Counted from the first letter of the stretch, positions 8,041 through 17,333 are shown. The stretch is DNA of 64,000 nt from Vreelandella alkaliphila (GCF_016107625.1 NZ_JABASV010000005.1:124001-188000), one strand, 5' to 3'. Notes: a model not told the origin generated them from the sequence alone. Numbers and translations are program-made.

Positions 8041-11000
8041 GTGGTTATTTAATCGCCGTTTAGTGGCACTAACCTTGGGGTTGCTGGTTGTGGCTGGGCT
8101 ATCGGCTATTCAAACGCTTCCTCGGGCAGAAGACCCTCATCTGATTGCGCGTATGGCTACCGTGCTTGCGCCGTTTCCTGGTGCTACGCCTGAGCAGGTT
8201 GAAGCGCTGGTAGCGCGGCCTATTGAAAACGAGTTGCGCACTATTTCAGAAATCCAAGTGCTTGAATCTACGTCGCGCCAGGGCATCGCTGTTATCAGTC
8301 TTGAATTAGAAGACGCGGTTATTGATGTCACCCCTGTGTGGAGCCGAGTACGAGATAAATTAGGCGATATCGCGCCAACCTTGCCAGCCGGTGTGCAAAC
8401 ACCAGAGCTGCTGGATGACCGCGGTTACGCCTTTAGCATGGTGGCTGCCCTGCGCTGGACACTAGATTCTTCGCCCAACCCACAGTTGATGGAGCGCTAC
8501 GCCGAACGCCTAGAAGACCAGTTTAGGCGTGTTGCAGGCACGGAGTACACCCATCTGTTTGGTGTCGCAGGGGAGCAGGTCGAGGTCATGGTCGACCCCT
8601 TAGAGCTAAATGCGTTGGGGCTTTCCGTAGGCCAATTGGCCGCCGCCATTGAAGCAAGTGATGGCCGCCGCACGGCAGGCGAAGTGGTCACTCGAGGCCA
8701 TCGGCTAACGGTCGGGCTGAGCGGTGAATTTGATACGTTGGACAGGTTGCGCGATGTCGACGTGGCTATCCGGCAAGGTCAAACGGTTAGGCTAGGTGAG
8801 ATTGCCGAGCTGCGCCGCGGCGTGCAGGACCCGCCCGCCGCCATGGCGCTGCTTAACGGCGAACGAGCCGTGTTTGTGGGTGCCCGTATGGCTCCCGGCC
8901 AGCGTATTGATGTTTGGGTTGAACGGGCTCAGCAACAACTCATGGCGTTTGCTGACGAGCTGCCCGTGGGCCTTGATGTTGAAGTGATGTTTGAACAAGC
9001 AAGTTACACCAATCAGCGCTTAAGCGATGTCGCTAGCAGCTTGCTGATAGGGTTAGTGCTGGTAGTGGCTATTCTGTTTTTAAGCATGGGCTGGCGCTCG
9101 GCGATCACCGTGGGACTAGCGATTCCCGCCACGGCGCTGCTCACGTTGGCGTTTTTCAAGCCGCTGGGTATTGATATCCACCAAATGAGCATTACCGGCA
9201 TTATTGTGGCACTGGGGTTAATGGTGGATAACGCCATTGTCATGACCAACGCCCTTCGTGAGCGCTTCTTGCAAGGGGACTCAGTGATTGCCGCGACCCG
9301 AGATGCCTTGCGCCATTTAGCCGTGCCGTTACTCGCCAGCACCCTGACGACCATTCTAGCGTTTATGCCAATTGTGCTAATGCCAGGGCCCGCCGGAGAG
9401 TTCGTAGGACCGCTAGCCATGGCCGTTATTGTAGCGCTGGTGAGTTCTTACTTGGTATCGCTGCTGTTAGTGCCAGCGCTCTCTCCGATGCTGCTGGCCA
9501 GCGTGGCGAGGAAACCGTCAGGCTCACAAGATAACGTGGTCAAGCGTGGTTTTCGGCGTGCCGTACGTAGCTCGCTGCGTCATCCGGTGGCTGCCATGAT
9601 CATTACCTTATGCGTGCCTGTGAGTGGCATCGCGCTAATGCCAACGTTAGACGTCGCGTTTTTTCCACCGGCAGACCGTGACCAATTCCACATTGAAGTA
9701 CGCTTGCCACCGGCTAGCAGCATCGCCAATACCGCTGCGTTGGCCGATGAAGCCGTAACCCTTATCCGAGAGCTGCCGGGCATCAAGCGGGTGTCGGCAT
9801 TTATCGGCGAAAGTGCCCCCATGATGTACTACAACGTATTGACCAATGAGGATAACAACCCGGCGTTTTTACACTTGATTGTCGATGCCGAGTCGTTAGC
9901 GGTGACTAATCAGCGGGTGCCAATGCTGCAGCAGGTGCTTGATCAGCACTTTCCGCAGGCCCAAAGCGTGGTGCGTAAGTATGAGCAGGGGCCTCCGTTT
10001 AAAGCACCGATTGAGCTACGGGTCTATGGCGATGACTTGGACATACTGTCATCGCTGGGGCTTGAACTCGCGAATCTAATGCATCAGTTGCCGCAGGTGA
10101 CCCATGTGCGCGCAGGTATGCAGCGCGACCTGCCCAGGCTAACGCTGGATATCGACCAAACGGCGCTTCACGATGCAGGTTTAACGCCACAACGCCTAGC
10201 GGAACAGGTTGGTGCTGCACTGTCGGGCCAGTCTGCAGGCATGCTGCTGGAAGATACTCAGCAGCTCCCTGTTCGGGTACGGTATGTGGGTGAGTGGCGC
10301 ACCGACGCTGAACAACTTGCCGCGCTGCGCTTAGTCAGCGATAGCGTCGCAGAGGGGTTGCCGCTAGCGGCAGTGGCGGAGGTATCGCTAACGCCAGCCT
10401 GGAGCGTGATTACTCGCCGTAATGCTGAACGGGTGCAGCTAGTACAAGGCTACTTGGTGGCCGATGCGCTGCCGGCAGTTTCCATGGCACAGCTAGAGGA
10501 CGCGTTGCAGAACGCGCTCAATGCAGGAGAAATTCACCTCCCTTCTGGCTATCGCATTGAAACCGGTGGTGAGGCCGCCGAACGCAACGAAGCCGTGGGT
10601 AACCTGCTGGCCTCGGTGATACTGTTGGTGATTGCCATGGTGGCAACGGTCGTGCTGGCGTTTAATTCCTTTCGCCGCGCTGCCATTGTGTTTATTGCCG
10701 GTGCCCAGGCGATGAGCATGGGCATTGTAGCGCTGCTGCTCAGTGGTCATGCATTCGGTTTTGTCATTATTGTCGGCATTATGGGGCTTGTGGGTGTGGC
10801 GATTAATGCCACTATTATCATCATTGCTGCGTTTGACGACGATGAAGCGGCACGCCAAGGCGATATCGATGCCATGTTAGCGGTCATTAGCGGCCCCACC
10901 AGTCGTCATATTATCTCAACGACGATCACCACTTTTGCCGGATTAATTCCATTGATGATGGCGGCAGGTGGATTGTGGCCACCTTTCGCGCAAACCGTCG

Positions 11001-11125
11001 GATTTGGACTGCTTTTGGCAACGCTGGTGTCGTTTTTCTTTACTCCAGCGCTTTATCGGCTTTGGGTAGCAAGAGCAAACTCGTCTATCGGTAGCAAGCA
11101 TGCGGTAGCGGGAAACGCAATCTGA
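8027..11125 (+). CDS. RND multidrug efflux pump (AcrB/HAE-1 type inner-membrane subunit)
   Basis: Proton-driven inner-membrane exporter of 1032 residues with the usual two 6-TM halves and two large periplasmic loops. The N-terminus is RRLVALTLGLLVVAGL, the first loop contains FPGATPEQVEALVARPIENELRTI, typical of RND pumps. TM4 carries GLMVDNAIVM; E. coli AcrB has two adjacent aspartates (DD) here, and this protein has DN, a substitution seen in some RND subfamilies, so proton relay may rest on the single Asp. The C-terminal half has TFAGLIPLMMAAGGLWPPF and FFFTPALYRLW. It is co-transcribed with the adaptor. The substrate cannot be deduced; control by the divergent TetR protein is likely. Confidence 0.9.
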   Translation: MQRIEWLFNRRLVALTLGLLVVAGLSAIQTLPRAEDPHLIARMATVLAPFPGATPEQVEALVARPIENELRTISEIQVLESTSRQGIAVISLELEDAVIDVTPVWSRVRDKLGDIAPTLPAGVQTPELLDDRGYAFSMVAALRWTLDSSPNPQLMERYAERLEDQFRRVAGTEYTHLFGVAGEQVEVMVDPLELNALGLSVGQLAAAIEASDGRRTAGEVVTRGHRLTVGLSGEFDTLDRLRDVDVAIRQGQTVRLGEIAELRRGVQDPPAAMALLNGERAVFVGARMAPGQRIDVWVERAQQQLMAFADELPVGLDVEVMFEQASYTNQRLSDVASSLLIGLVLVVAILFLSMGWRSAITVGLAIPATALLTLAFFKPLGIDIHQMSITGIIVALGLMVDNAIVMTNALRERFLQGDSVIAATRDALRHLAVPLLASTLTTILAFMPIVLMPGPAGEFVGPLAMAVIVALVSSYLVSLLLVPALSPMLLASVARKPSGSQDNVVKRGFRRAVRSSLRHPVAAMIITLCVPVSGIALMPTLDVAFFPPADRDQFHIEVRLPPASSIANTAALADEAVTLIRELPGIKRVSAFIGESAPMMYYNVLTNEDNNPAFLHLIVDAESLAVTNQRVPMLQQVLDQHFPQAQSVVRKYEQGPPFKAPIELRVYGDDLDILSSLGLELANLMHQLPQVTHVRAGMQRDLPRLTLDIDQTALHDAGLTPQRLAEQVGAALSGQSAGMLLEDTQQLPVRVRYVGEWRTDAEQLAALRLVSDSVAEGLPLAAVAEVSLTPAWSVITRRNAERVQLVQGYLVADALPAVSMAQLEDALQNALNAGEIHLPSGYRIETGGEAAERNEAVGNLLASVILLVIAMVATVVLAFNSFRRAAIVFIAGAQAMSMGIVALLLSGHAFGFVIIVGIMGLVGVAINATIIIIAAFDDDEAARQGDIDAMLAVISGPTSRHIISTTITTFAGLIPLMMAAGGLWPPFAQTVGFGLLLATLVSFFFTPALYRLWVARANSSIGSKHAVAGNAI

Positions 11126-11151
11126 GCATCCTTGCTAAGGTGGTGTGAGTT

Positions 11152-11193
11152 CTAGGCGACGATGCCCTTTACCTGGAGTGGCATCGTGCCTAG
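11152..11193. terminator. Long hairpin between convergent genes, possible bidirectional terminator
   Basis: CTAGGCGACGATGCC and GGCATCGTGCCTAG form a long, nearly perfect stem (one base unpaired) in the gap between the RND pump and the convergent dipeptidase gene. It lacks a good T-run on either strand, so its termination function is only probable. Confidence 0.5.
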
Positions 11194-11197
11194 TCAA

Positions 11198-11968
11198 CTA
11201 CAGCTGTCGGCGCCAGCGATTCTCAATGGTGTCCAACTCTGTCGGGCCGTAATGCGCCTGCTGATGTGACCCGTAGTAGGCCCATAATTGATCGCCGTAA
11301 TCGAAGTGCCACCACTCGCTAGGCAGGTTAGTGAAGCCTTGCTGTTGCATGGTGTGATACAGCAGGCGGCGATGATCGCGGGCGTTAACTTGCTGCGGCG
11401 TTAGCGTTTCCAGGCGCTCGAAATAGTCGCTATGAGAGGCAGGTATCGCTTCATCAAACAGCGTCCCCATATCCAGCGGCAGGCCATCGGCATCACATAG
11501 CGTGACATCGACGGCGCCGCCGGTGAGATGTGGACTGGGTTCTAATGGGTCGCGGCTGGGGACTGAGACAAACTCCCGTGTGCGCTCTAGTAGCTCCGCT
11601 TCACTGAGGTCGGGCTGATGATGTTGGATAGCTTCGTGCAGGGTATCAAATAAGTACTGCTGCACCCGCCATGGACGCCAGCCGTCGAGTACGATTAAGC
11701 CGATCCCCTCGGGGAGGCTGCGTGCTGCGGCGAGTAGCGCCCGATAAACGCTTTCCCGAACGAAACACTCCGGTACCGCGCCGGGAATGCCCAGCCGAGC
11801 ATAGGCGGGGAATACGCTAACCGGTGCGGGGGCGAGGCTCATTGGCACCAAGCGCTCACCGTTATCTTCAATAGATGTTCGGCGCAGCTGTTCCCAGTTT
11901 GGAGCTAGGTGGCTGGGTAGAGGCGGCAAGGCCTTCAATAGTGTGTTCAAAGGCATCATGTTATCCAA
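11198..11968 (-). CDS. D-alanyl-D-alanine dipeptidase, VanX/DdpX type (peptidase M15D)
   Basis: Zinc peptidase cleaving D-Ala-D-Ala. SPHLTGGAVDVTL (about residues 144-156) supplies the H-x6-D zinc motif, and SEWWHFDYGD near 218-227 gives the catalytic Glu and third zinc His of the E-x-x-H motif; VLDGWRPWRVQ is the M15D arginine region. 256 residues. It has no evident export signal, so it is probably cytoplasmic, suited to imported dipeptide. It lies 25 bases downstream of the TRAP permease gene and is probably the last gene of that unit. A role in glycopeptide resistance is unlikely; use of D-Ala-D-Ala as a nutrient fits the neighbours (DadA-type dehydrogenase, transporter) better. Confidence 0.85.
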   Translation of the reverse strand: MDNMMPLNTLLKALPPLPSHLAPNWEQLRRTSIEDNGERLVPMSLAPAPVSVFPAYARLGIPGAVPECFVRESVYRALLAAARSLPEGIGLIVLDGWRPWRVQQYLFDTLHEAIQHHQPDLSEAELLERTREFVSVPSRDPLEPSPHLTGGAVDVTLCDADGLPLDMGTLFDEAIPASHSDYFERLETLTPQQVNARDHRRLLYHTMQQQGFTNLPSEWWHFDYGDQLWAYYGSHQQAHYGPTELDTIENRWRRQL

Positions 11969-11992
11969 GTAAAGGATTATTCAAGAAGAGCA

Positions 11993-13270
11993 CTATCCAA
12001 ACTGTGTAGGAAGCCAAAGCGTTAGTGGCGGAAACAGGATGAGTAGAATAAGCACCGCAATCGCCGTCAGTACAAAGGGCCAAATGGTTCTGAACAGCGA
12101 CACTATCTCAAGCCGACTGACCGCGGCGGCGACAAACACGCAGGCACCCAGCGGCGGAGTGATTAACGCGATGGTAATGTTAAGCGTGATGATGACGCCC
12201 AGGTGAATAGGGTCGATACCCGCCATCATAGCCACTGGCGCAAAGATCGGCGTCAGTAGCATCAACGCTGACACTTCTTCCATAAACATGCCCGTTATAA
12301 AGGTAATGGCACTCAGTAACAGTAGAATCACTACTGCGTTGTCTATGTAAGGAGATAACAGCGAGACAAATTGCGCGGGCACTTGCGCATAGGATAGTAG
12401 CCAGCTAATCGTCGCTGAGGCGGCCATAATCAGAAAAATCGCCGAGGTTAAGCGTGCCGTATCGACGATAGCTTTCCAGCACTCTTTAAAACGCAATCCT
12501 CCCAACACGACCCCGCACAACGCGACATATAGCGCTGTTAATGCGCCTGACTCGGTCGGCGTAACGAAGCCAAGCACGATGCCAGCAACAATAATAAAAG
12601 GAGCAATAAGTGCAGGCAGAGCGGCTACGAAGGCTACGCCAAGTTGGCTGAGCGAGGGCAACTGGCCACTTTTGGGTAACCGATGGCGCCAGGCATACCA
12701 AGCGTTCATGCCCATAAAGGCAACCCCCAGCAGTAGCCCTGGCACAACGCCCGCCAGAAATAGATCGCCGACTGAGGTGTTGGTCAATGAGGCGTAGAGG
12801 ATCATAAAGATACTGGGTGGAATAATCGGGCCGATCAACGAGCTACCTGCGGTCAACCCTGCGGCAAAGGCTCGTGAGTAGCCCTCTTTCTCCATAGCAG
12901 GCACTAACAGCGACCCAAGTGCCGAGGTGTCCGCCACCGCTGAGCCATTAACACCCGCGAAGAATACGCTCGATACCACATTGACGTGACCCATGCCGCC
13001 CCGCAAATGCCCTACCATCAAGCGGGCGAGCCCCATCAAGCGTTCAGTTAAGCCGCTGACGTTCATCAGGTTGCCAGCGAAGATAAATAACGGAATCGCC
13101 ATCAAGGAGAATACATTGATACCACCAAAGAATTGTTGGGGCAGCATGCGTGGAATCATTGAGGGGTCGACAAACAAAAAGCCGACTATTGCGGTGGTAA
13201 GCAGGGCGATAAACAGAGGAAGCCCAAGCAAGACATGGCCCAGGAAAACAACCAGCATAGTGACAATCAT
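11993..13270 (-). CDS. dctM: TRAP transporter large permease, DctM
   Basis: Large membrane subunit of a sodium-coupled TRAP importer, about 12 membrane segments over 425 residues. Signatures: GMAVNGSAVADTSALGS-like NGSAVADTSALGSLLVPAM, GSSLIGPIIPPSIFMILYA and the C-terminal LNITIALITPPLGACVFVA. I place the start at 13270 (MIVTMLVVFLGH); the longer reading adds residues that lie in the dctQ gene. Start and dctQ stop overlap by four bases (ATGA), the usual coupling for these subunits. Substrate not shown by sequence; the context points to glycine, D-amino acids or a dipeptide. Confidence 0.92.
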   Translation of the reverse strand: MIVTMLVVFLGHVLLGLPLFIALLTTAIVGFLFVDPSMIPRMLPQQFFGGINVFSLMAIPLFIFAGNLMNVSGLTERLMGLARLMVGHLRGGMGHVNVVSSVFFAGVNGSAVADTSALGSLLVPAMEKEGYSRAFAAGLTAGSSLIGPIIPPSIFMILYASLTNTSVGDLFLAGVVPGLLLGVAFMGMNAWYAWRHRLPKSGQLPSLSQLGVAFVAALPALIAPFIIVAGIVLGFVTPTESGALTALYVALCGVVLGGLRFKECWKAIVDTARLTSAIFLIMAASATISWLLSYAQVPAQFVSLLSPYIDNAVVILLLLSAITFITGMFMEEVSALMLLTPIFAPVAMMAGIDPIHLGVIITLNITIALITPPLGACVFVAAAVSRLEIVSLFRTIWPFVLTAIAVLILLILFPPLTLWLPTQFG

Positions 13271-13758
13271 AGGTCGTCCTCGATGGTCTTGAGTGGCGCA
13301 TGGCCATAGAGAAGCACATGCCAAGCTAGTAGCAAAAAGCCAATAGGTAGCGAGAGCAGTGGCACCGTGCGGCTAATGCCGAGCCCAGAGGTGGTAAACA
13401 TGCTGACCGATAGCGCATAGCGATAGCTAACCCATGCACCCCCCGCTGCAATTAGCAAGGTGAGTAGCCATTGGTACACGTTGAGCAAGCGAGCAAAGGG
13501 GGCGGGCAGCCGCTTCTCTAACAGGCCAACGCGCATATGTCCTCCTTCAGACCAGACAGCGCCCGCCGCGAGCATCACGGTGGCGATGATCAAGAAACGT
13601 GAAAGCTCATCTGTCCAGATAGGCGCGCCACCAGCGATGTAGCGTGCAAACACCCCAAACAGAATGGCCGCAACATTGAGCGATAACAGTGCGCCCGCTA
13701 GGGTTAAGGTAACAGGGCGGCTGATCGCTAAAAGATGGGATCGAAGCGTATTAAACAT
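13267..13758 (-). CDS. dctQ: TRAP transporter small permease, DctQ
   Basis: Four-helix small membrane subunit of 163 residues. It shows WTDELSRFLIIATVMLAAGAVWSEGGHMRVGLL, in which the W-x-D/E-E-x-x-R-F and H-x-x-V motifs define DctQ. It is coupled to dctM by a four-base overlap but separated from dctP by 157 bases that contain a hairpin and a 15-base tandem repeat. Confidence 0.9.
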   Translation of the reverse strand: MFNTLRSHLLAISRPVTLTLAGALLSLNVAAILFGVFARYIAGGAPIWTDELSRFLIIATVMLAAGAVWSEGGHMRVGLLEKRLPAPFARLLNVYQWLLTLLIAAGGAWVSYRYALSVSMFTTSGLGISRTVPLLSLPIGFLLLAWHVLLYGHAPLKTIEDDL

Positions 13759-13785
13759 GGCAGCCTTCCATGAAGCACGGAAACG

Positions 13786-13875
13786 TTAAGCACTTGAACA
13801 TTAAGTACTTGGGTCTTAAGTACTTGGGTCTTAAGTACTTGGGTCTTAAGTACTGGAGTATTAAGTACTGGAAAT
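13786..13875. repeat. Six tandem copies of a 15-base repeat between dctP and dctQ
   Basis: Units of TTAAGTACTTGGGTC begin at 13786, 13801, 13816, 13831, 13846 and 13861. The central three are identical; the outer units are diverged. Each carries the palindrome AAGTACTT or a close variant. The array is non-coding. There are no unique spacers, so it is a simple tandem array and not a CRISPR. Confidence 0.95.
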
Positions 13876-13899
13876 AGGGGGCCAGCATGATGCCAGCCC
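13876..13899 (-). terminator. Hairpin after dctP, possible partial terminator or mRNA stabiliser
   Basis: GGGGC and GCCCC arms with a TG/TG internal bulge and an inner GCAT/ATGC stem lie 16 bases after the dctP stop on the minus strand. No strong T-run follows, so it may attenuate transcription into dctQM or protect the dctP message, which usually must be more abundant than the permease message. Confidence 0.5.
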
Positions 13900-13915
13900 C
13901 TGTTGTTAACAGCCG

Positions 13916-14962
13916 TTAGTCGAGCAGTTCACTCATGCCTGCATCTTCCAACGCCATATCGATCCAGCGCTGCTCGATATCACGCTCACCGAGCCACTCA
14001 AGGTAGGCAGGCTGGCCAATTTCACGGAAAGCGGCTAGCTCTTCTTCAGAGGGGCGAATTACTTCCATGCCTTGCTCTTCCAAATAGGCGATACGCGCCT
14101 CTACTTGCTCCTCATTGTGCTCACGGGCATTGTGATTAGCTTCGGAGACGGCTTCCATAAAGGCGCTGCGAAGCTCATCATCCCAACCCGCGATCATGTC
14201 ACTGTTGCCTACCAGGAACTGGTCGGAGTACTGGATATTGGCAAGGGTCAGGTAGTCCTGCACTTCGTAAAGGCTGCCCAAGATGATATACATCGGCGGG
14301 TTCATTTGGCCGTTTGCCACCCCGGTGCGCAGTGCCATATAGGTCTCTGTCCAGGGGATGGGAGTGCCGGAGGCGCCGAAGGCTTCATAGAGAGCGACCT
14401 GGCTAGGATCCATAGCGCGGAAGCGGAGTCCTTCGAAGTCGTCAGGGTGACTGATCGGCCTTTCGTTATTGGTGAACGCCAAAAAGCCGCCCTCTTCCAC
14501 AACGGCTAGCATATCGATACCGGCACGCTCCTGCAGAGCGTTGCTGACTTCCTGCCAATACTCCCCCTCATCGAAGAAAGTGTGGGCTGCAGAAAAATCG
14601 TCGAACAGAAACGGAATAGCGCTAACGAAGATTTCATCAACAAGAGGAGAGACACCCGCAAATGACGCCACATTGAGCATGGGCGTATTCATGGTTTGTT
14701 CCATGCGCTCCTCTTCTTCGCCGAGCATGCTATTCGGATAGAGCTTAAGCTGGATCTCACCGTCAGTTTTTTCGTCTACCAACGCTTTAAGATTCTCTGC
14801 AAAGACGTGGACAGCATTCTTTTCGGGGTCTGGGGCACCGTTGTAACTTAGATTAATCGTAGTCGCTGCAAGCGCGTTCCCTGCCATCAAAGCAGAGCCT
14901 ACTAGGCACGCGGAAATAAGCTGTTTAGGCGAAAAGTAGTAGGGCAGTTTTGCTGGGTACAT
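13916..14962 (-). CDS. dctP: TRAP transporter substrate-binding protein, DctP family
   Basis: Periplasmic binding protein of 348 residues delivering solute to DctQM. The signal peptide ends near residue 32 (GNALAATTI). The mature protein has the DctP signatures FAENLKALVDEKTDGEIQLKLYPNSMLGEEEERMEQ and FEGLRFRAMDPSQVALYEAFGASGTPIPWTE; the Arg of GLRFR is the carboxylate-clamping residue of the family, suggesting a carboxylate-bearing ligand. It is the first gene of dctPQM and follows a LysR gene and a riboswitch-controlled dehydrogenase gene. Confidence 0.92.
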   Translation of the reverse strand: MYPAKLPYYFSPKQLISACLVGSALMAGNALAATTINLSYNGAPDPEKNAVHVFAENLKALVDEKTDGEIQLKLYPNSMLGEEEERMEQTMNTPMLNVASFAGVSPLVDEIFVSAIPFLFDDFSAAHTFFDEGEYWQEVSNALQERAGIDMLAVVEEGGFLAFTNNERPISHPDDFEGLRFRAMDPSQVALYEAFGASGTPIPWTETYMALRTGVANGQMNPPMYIILGSLYEVQDYLTLANIQYSDQFLVGNSDMIAGWDDELRSAFMEAVSEANHNAREHNEEQVEARIAYLEEQGMEVIRPSEEELAAFREIGQPAYLEWLGERDIEQRWIDMALEDAGMSELLD

Positions 14963-15048
14963 AGTCAGTCTCCTGGTTTATTGTCGTGAGCTACGGGGCG
15001 CTATGGGCGCGTTATTAGATTTATAAGGAGTGCCTACTAGAAGACTAT

Positions 15049-15074
15049 GTATTGAGGTGTTGACTATGCAATAC
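15049..15074 (-). promoter_or_regulatory. Inverted repeat upstream of dctP, candidate LysR operator
   Basis: GTATTG and CAATAC are spaced by 14 bases in the 126-base gap between the LysR gene and dctP. Size and position fit a LysR-type site for the adjacent regulator. Confidence 0.4.
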
Positions 15075-15088
15075 CTAAACTGTGGCTT

Positions 15089-16015
15089 TTATTGCAACAG
15101 TCGTGGTGCATCGGCGGAGAAAAAGCGCATGCCTTTGTGTAAGTGATTGATGCAAGTGATTGAGGCGACTGGAAGTTCCTGTCCTTTCAGGCTAACAATT
15201 TGTGCCCGCGTACCGTTCATCACCGGGTACTGCATGGGGAGTGTGAAGATCTCACCGCGCTCAATCTCATCCGCTACGGTGAGTTCGGGCATAAACGTAA
15301 CGCCGATGCCTGAGCGGACGAAGTTCTTTAACACCGAAACAGAGTTTGTATGCAGGCGTGCTTCAAGATGAATACGCTCCTGGTGAGCCACCATATTAAC
15401 CATTTGCCGCATACCAAAAGGATTGTCCATTAACGCCAGAGGCCATTCCTTTAAGTCATGCAGCGTTACCGGGCGGTTAAGATCACTTAGTGGATGATTG
15501 GGGGGGACAATGACATCGAGCGGCTGGCGCGTTTCCACGTGGCAGAAAAGTTGCGGGTCTACCGGCGGTGCATAGAGTAGCGCTATATCCACCTCGCGAT
15601 CGTGGAGTAACGACATCGCTTCATTGACACCCGCCATGCGGATTTCAACTTTGATACCGTCAAACGCTGACATAAAAGTGCCTAACGGTGCGGCGATCAG
15701 GTCAGCAATAAACCCTTCTCCCACGGCAATGCGAACTTCCCCTTTCGCTAGACTTTGAAGTGCCATTAGTTGGGAGAGCACCGCTTCTTCTGAAGCCCGC
15801 TGGGCATGAAAATGGTGCACCAGTAGCTGGCCCGCTGCGGTGGCACGCATCCCTCTTCCGTGCCGCTCGCATAGCTGGGTATCCAGTTCTTCTTCTAATG
15901 CTTTTAGTTGGCGGCTAACGGCAGAGGCATCGACATTCAGGTGGGCGGCGGCACGCCTGAGCGAGCCGCGCCGAATCACTTCATTGAGGTAGGTTAATGC
16001 ACGCTGGTTAAGCAT
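15089..16015 (-). CDS. LysR-family transcriptional regulator
   Basis: 308-residue regulator with the N-terminal winged helix-turn-helix (ALTYLNEVIRRGSLRRAAAHLNVDASAVSRQLKALEEEL, residues about 5-45) and a LysR substrate-binding domain. Located between the dehydrogenase gene and dctPQM on the same strand; it probably controls the transporter genes, and its transcript may itself come from the glycine riboswitch promoter. The ligand is unknown. Confidence 0.9.
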   Translation of the reverse strand: MLNQRALTYLNEVIRRGSLRRAAAHLNVDASAVSRQLKALEEELDTQLCERHGRGMRATAAGQLLVHHFHAQRASEEAVLSQLMALQSLAKGEVRIAVGEGFIADLIAAPLGTFMSAFDGIKVEIRMAGVNEAMSLLHDREVDIALLYAPPVDPQLFCHVETRQPLDVIVPPNHPLSDLNRPVTLHDLKEWPLALMDNPFGMRQMVNMVAHQERIHLEARLHTNSVSVLKNFVRSGIGVTFMPELTVADEIERGEIFTLPMQYPVMNGTRAQIVSLKGQELPVASITCINHLHKGMRFFSADAPRLLQ

Positions 16016-16082
16016 AAAACACGCCTATGTTGGGGTGTTCTATATCTTACCGGAAGCCTGCCCGGACTTGTCATGGTTGGAA

Positions 16083-17333
16083 CTAGCTAAGCGGTTGGGG
16101 GGCTGTCTCGCGGAGGATATTTTTCTCTTCCACCGCGTCCGCCAGCATTTCGGCGGTAATGACTGACAGTGTCCAGCCTAGGTGGCCGTGGCCGGTGTTA
16201 TAGAAAACAGTGGGTAAACGGCCAGGCCCAACTTTGGGCAGCATATTAGGTAGCATTGGGCGCAGGCCAGCCCAGGGCACTACGCGTTGGGTGCTCACGC
16301 CAGGAAAGCACTCTTCTACCCAGCGAATCAGCGGTTGAATGCGGTCGTTGCGTATATCGCGATTCGCGCCGTTAAATTCAGCGGTGCCAGCCACGCGGAA
16401 GCGGTCGTGCCCCAAACGGCTGGTCACCAATTTGGTTTCATCATCTAGCAGGCTGACGGTTGGCGCGGCTTGCTGAGAGGCCTCGTCATCTAGCTGTACG
16501 GTGATGGAGTAGCCTTTTACGGGATAGATATTAACGCGATCGCCTAATTTGGCGGCAATGGCGCGGCTACCGGTCCCCGCACAAACTACTACGCTGTCAA
16601 AGCGTTGGCTCATGCTGTTGTTATCTACCGTGGCGCTTACCCAAACCCCATTCTCGTCAGCGCCAATATCGTCAATGTGGTGGCCATAGTTAAGCTGCAC
16701 CCCACGTTTGGCGGCTGCTTGGGCTAGGCCGTTGGTGTATTTATGGATATCGCCAGTGGCGTCGCTTTCGGTATAGAAACCGCCATAGTAACTACCTGCC
16801 AGGGTTGGCTCGATGGCGCGCATTTCATCCGGCGTGACCGATCTGCGTTCAAGGCCGCCTTTCGCTAGCAACTGCGACACACGTGCTGCGTGGTCAAAGC
16901 CAGCTTTGTCGCGGTAGATATGCAAAATGCCCTGCTGTTTGAGGTCGAAATCAATCTGCTCGTCTTTCGCCCACTGGAATAAGTGTTCCCGGGCAGCAAT
17001 CGCTAACCGAGTGGTTTCTGTGGTGTTGTCGGCATACCGGGGGATGGCGGCGATGAACTCTGCAAACCAGCTGAGTTTGTGCCAACTAGGGCGAGGGTTG
17101 ACCAGGAGCGGCGCGTCGTTTTTTAGCATCCAGCGCAGGCCTTTAAGCACCGTCGGCCAGTGGTTCCACACTTCAGCATTCGAGGCCGACAGCTGCCCGC
17201 CGTTGGCAAAAGATGTTTCCATCGCCGCATAGCGGTGTTTTTCAAAAACAGTCACATCAAAGCCGCGCTTTGCCAGGGCATAAGCACTTGTAATACCGGT
17301 GATCCCACCGCCAATAATAGCAATGCGTTGCAT
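16083..17333 (-). CDS. D-amino acid dehydrogenase / glycine oxidase-like FAD enzyme (DadA family)
   Basis: FAD-dependent oxidase or dehydrogenase of the DAO fold, 416 residues. The FAD-binding motif is IAIIGGGITGITSAYALAKRG at the N-terminus with the Glu of VFEKH; the C-terminal WAGLRPMLPNMLPKVG and YNTGHGHLGWTLS match DadA-type enzymes. It oxidises a D-amino acid or glycine to the keto acid and ammonia, usually passing electrons to the respiratory chain. A tandem glycine riboswitch immediately upstream argues that glycine is a substrate or a product-side signal; the downstream D-Ala-D-Ala dipeptidase argues for D-alanine. Both are compatible. RBS GGAGAG lies before the ATG. Confidence 0.85.
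   Translation of the reverse strand: MQRIAIIGGGITGITSAYALAKRGFDVTVFEKHRYAAMETSFANGGQLSASNAEVWNHWPTVLKGLRWMLKNDAPLLVNPRPSWHKLSWFAEFIAAIPRYADNTTETTRLAIAAREHLFQWAKDEQIDFDLKQQGILHIYRDKAGFDHAARVSQLLAKGGLERRSVTPDEMRAIEPTLAGSYYGGFYTESDATGDIHKYTNGLAQAAAKRGVQLNYGHHIDDIGADENGVWVSATVDNNSMSQRFDSVVVCAGTGSRAIAAKLGDRVNIYPVKGYSITVQLDDEASQQAAPTVSLLDDETKLVTSRLGHDRFRVAGTAEFNGANRDIRNDRIQPLIRWVEECFPGVSTQRVVPWAGLRPMLPNMLPKVGPGRLPTVFYNTGHGHLGWTLSVITAEMLADAVEEKNILRETAPQPLS

Noticed and set aside
11198..11968. Vancomycin resistance vanX
   Set aside because: No vanH, vanA or vanS/R-like genes are near; the catabolic context fits better.
13786..13875. CRISPR array
   Set aside because: The 15-base units are contiguous with no spacers and there are no cas genes.
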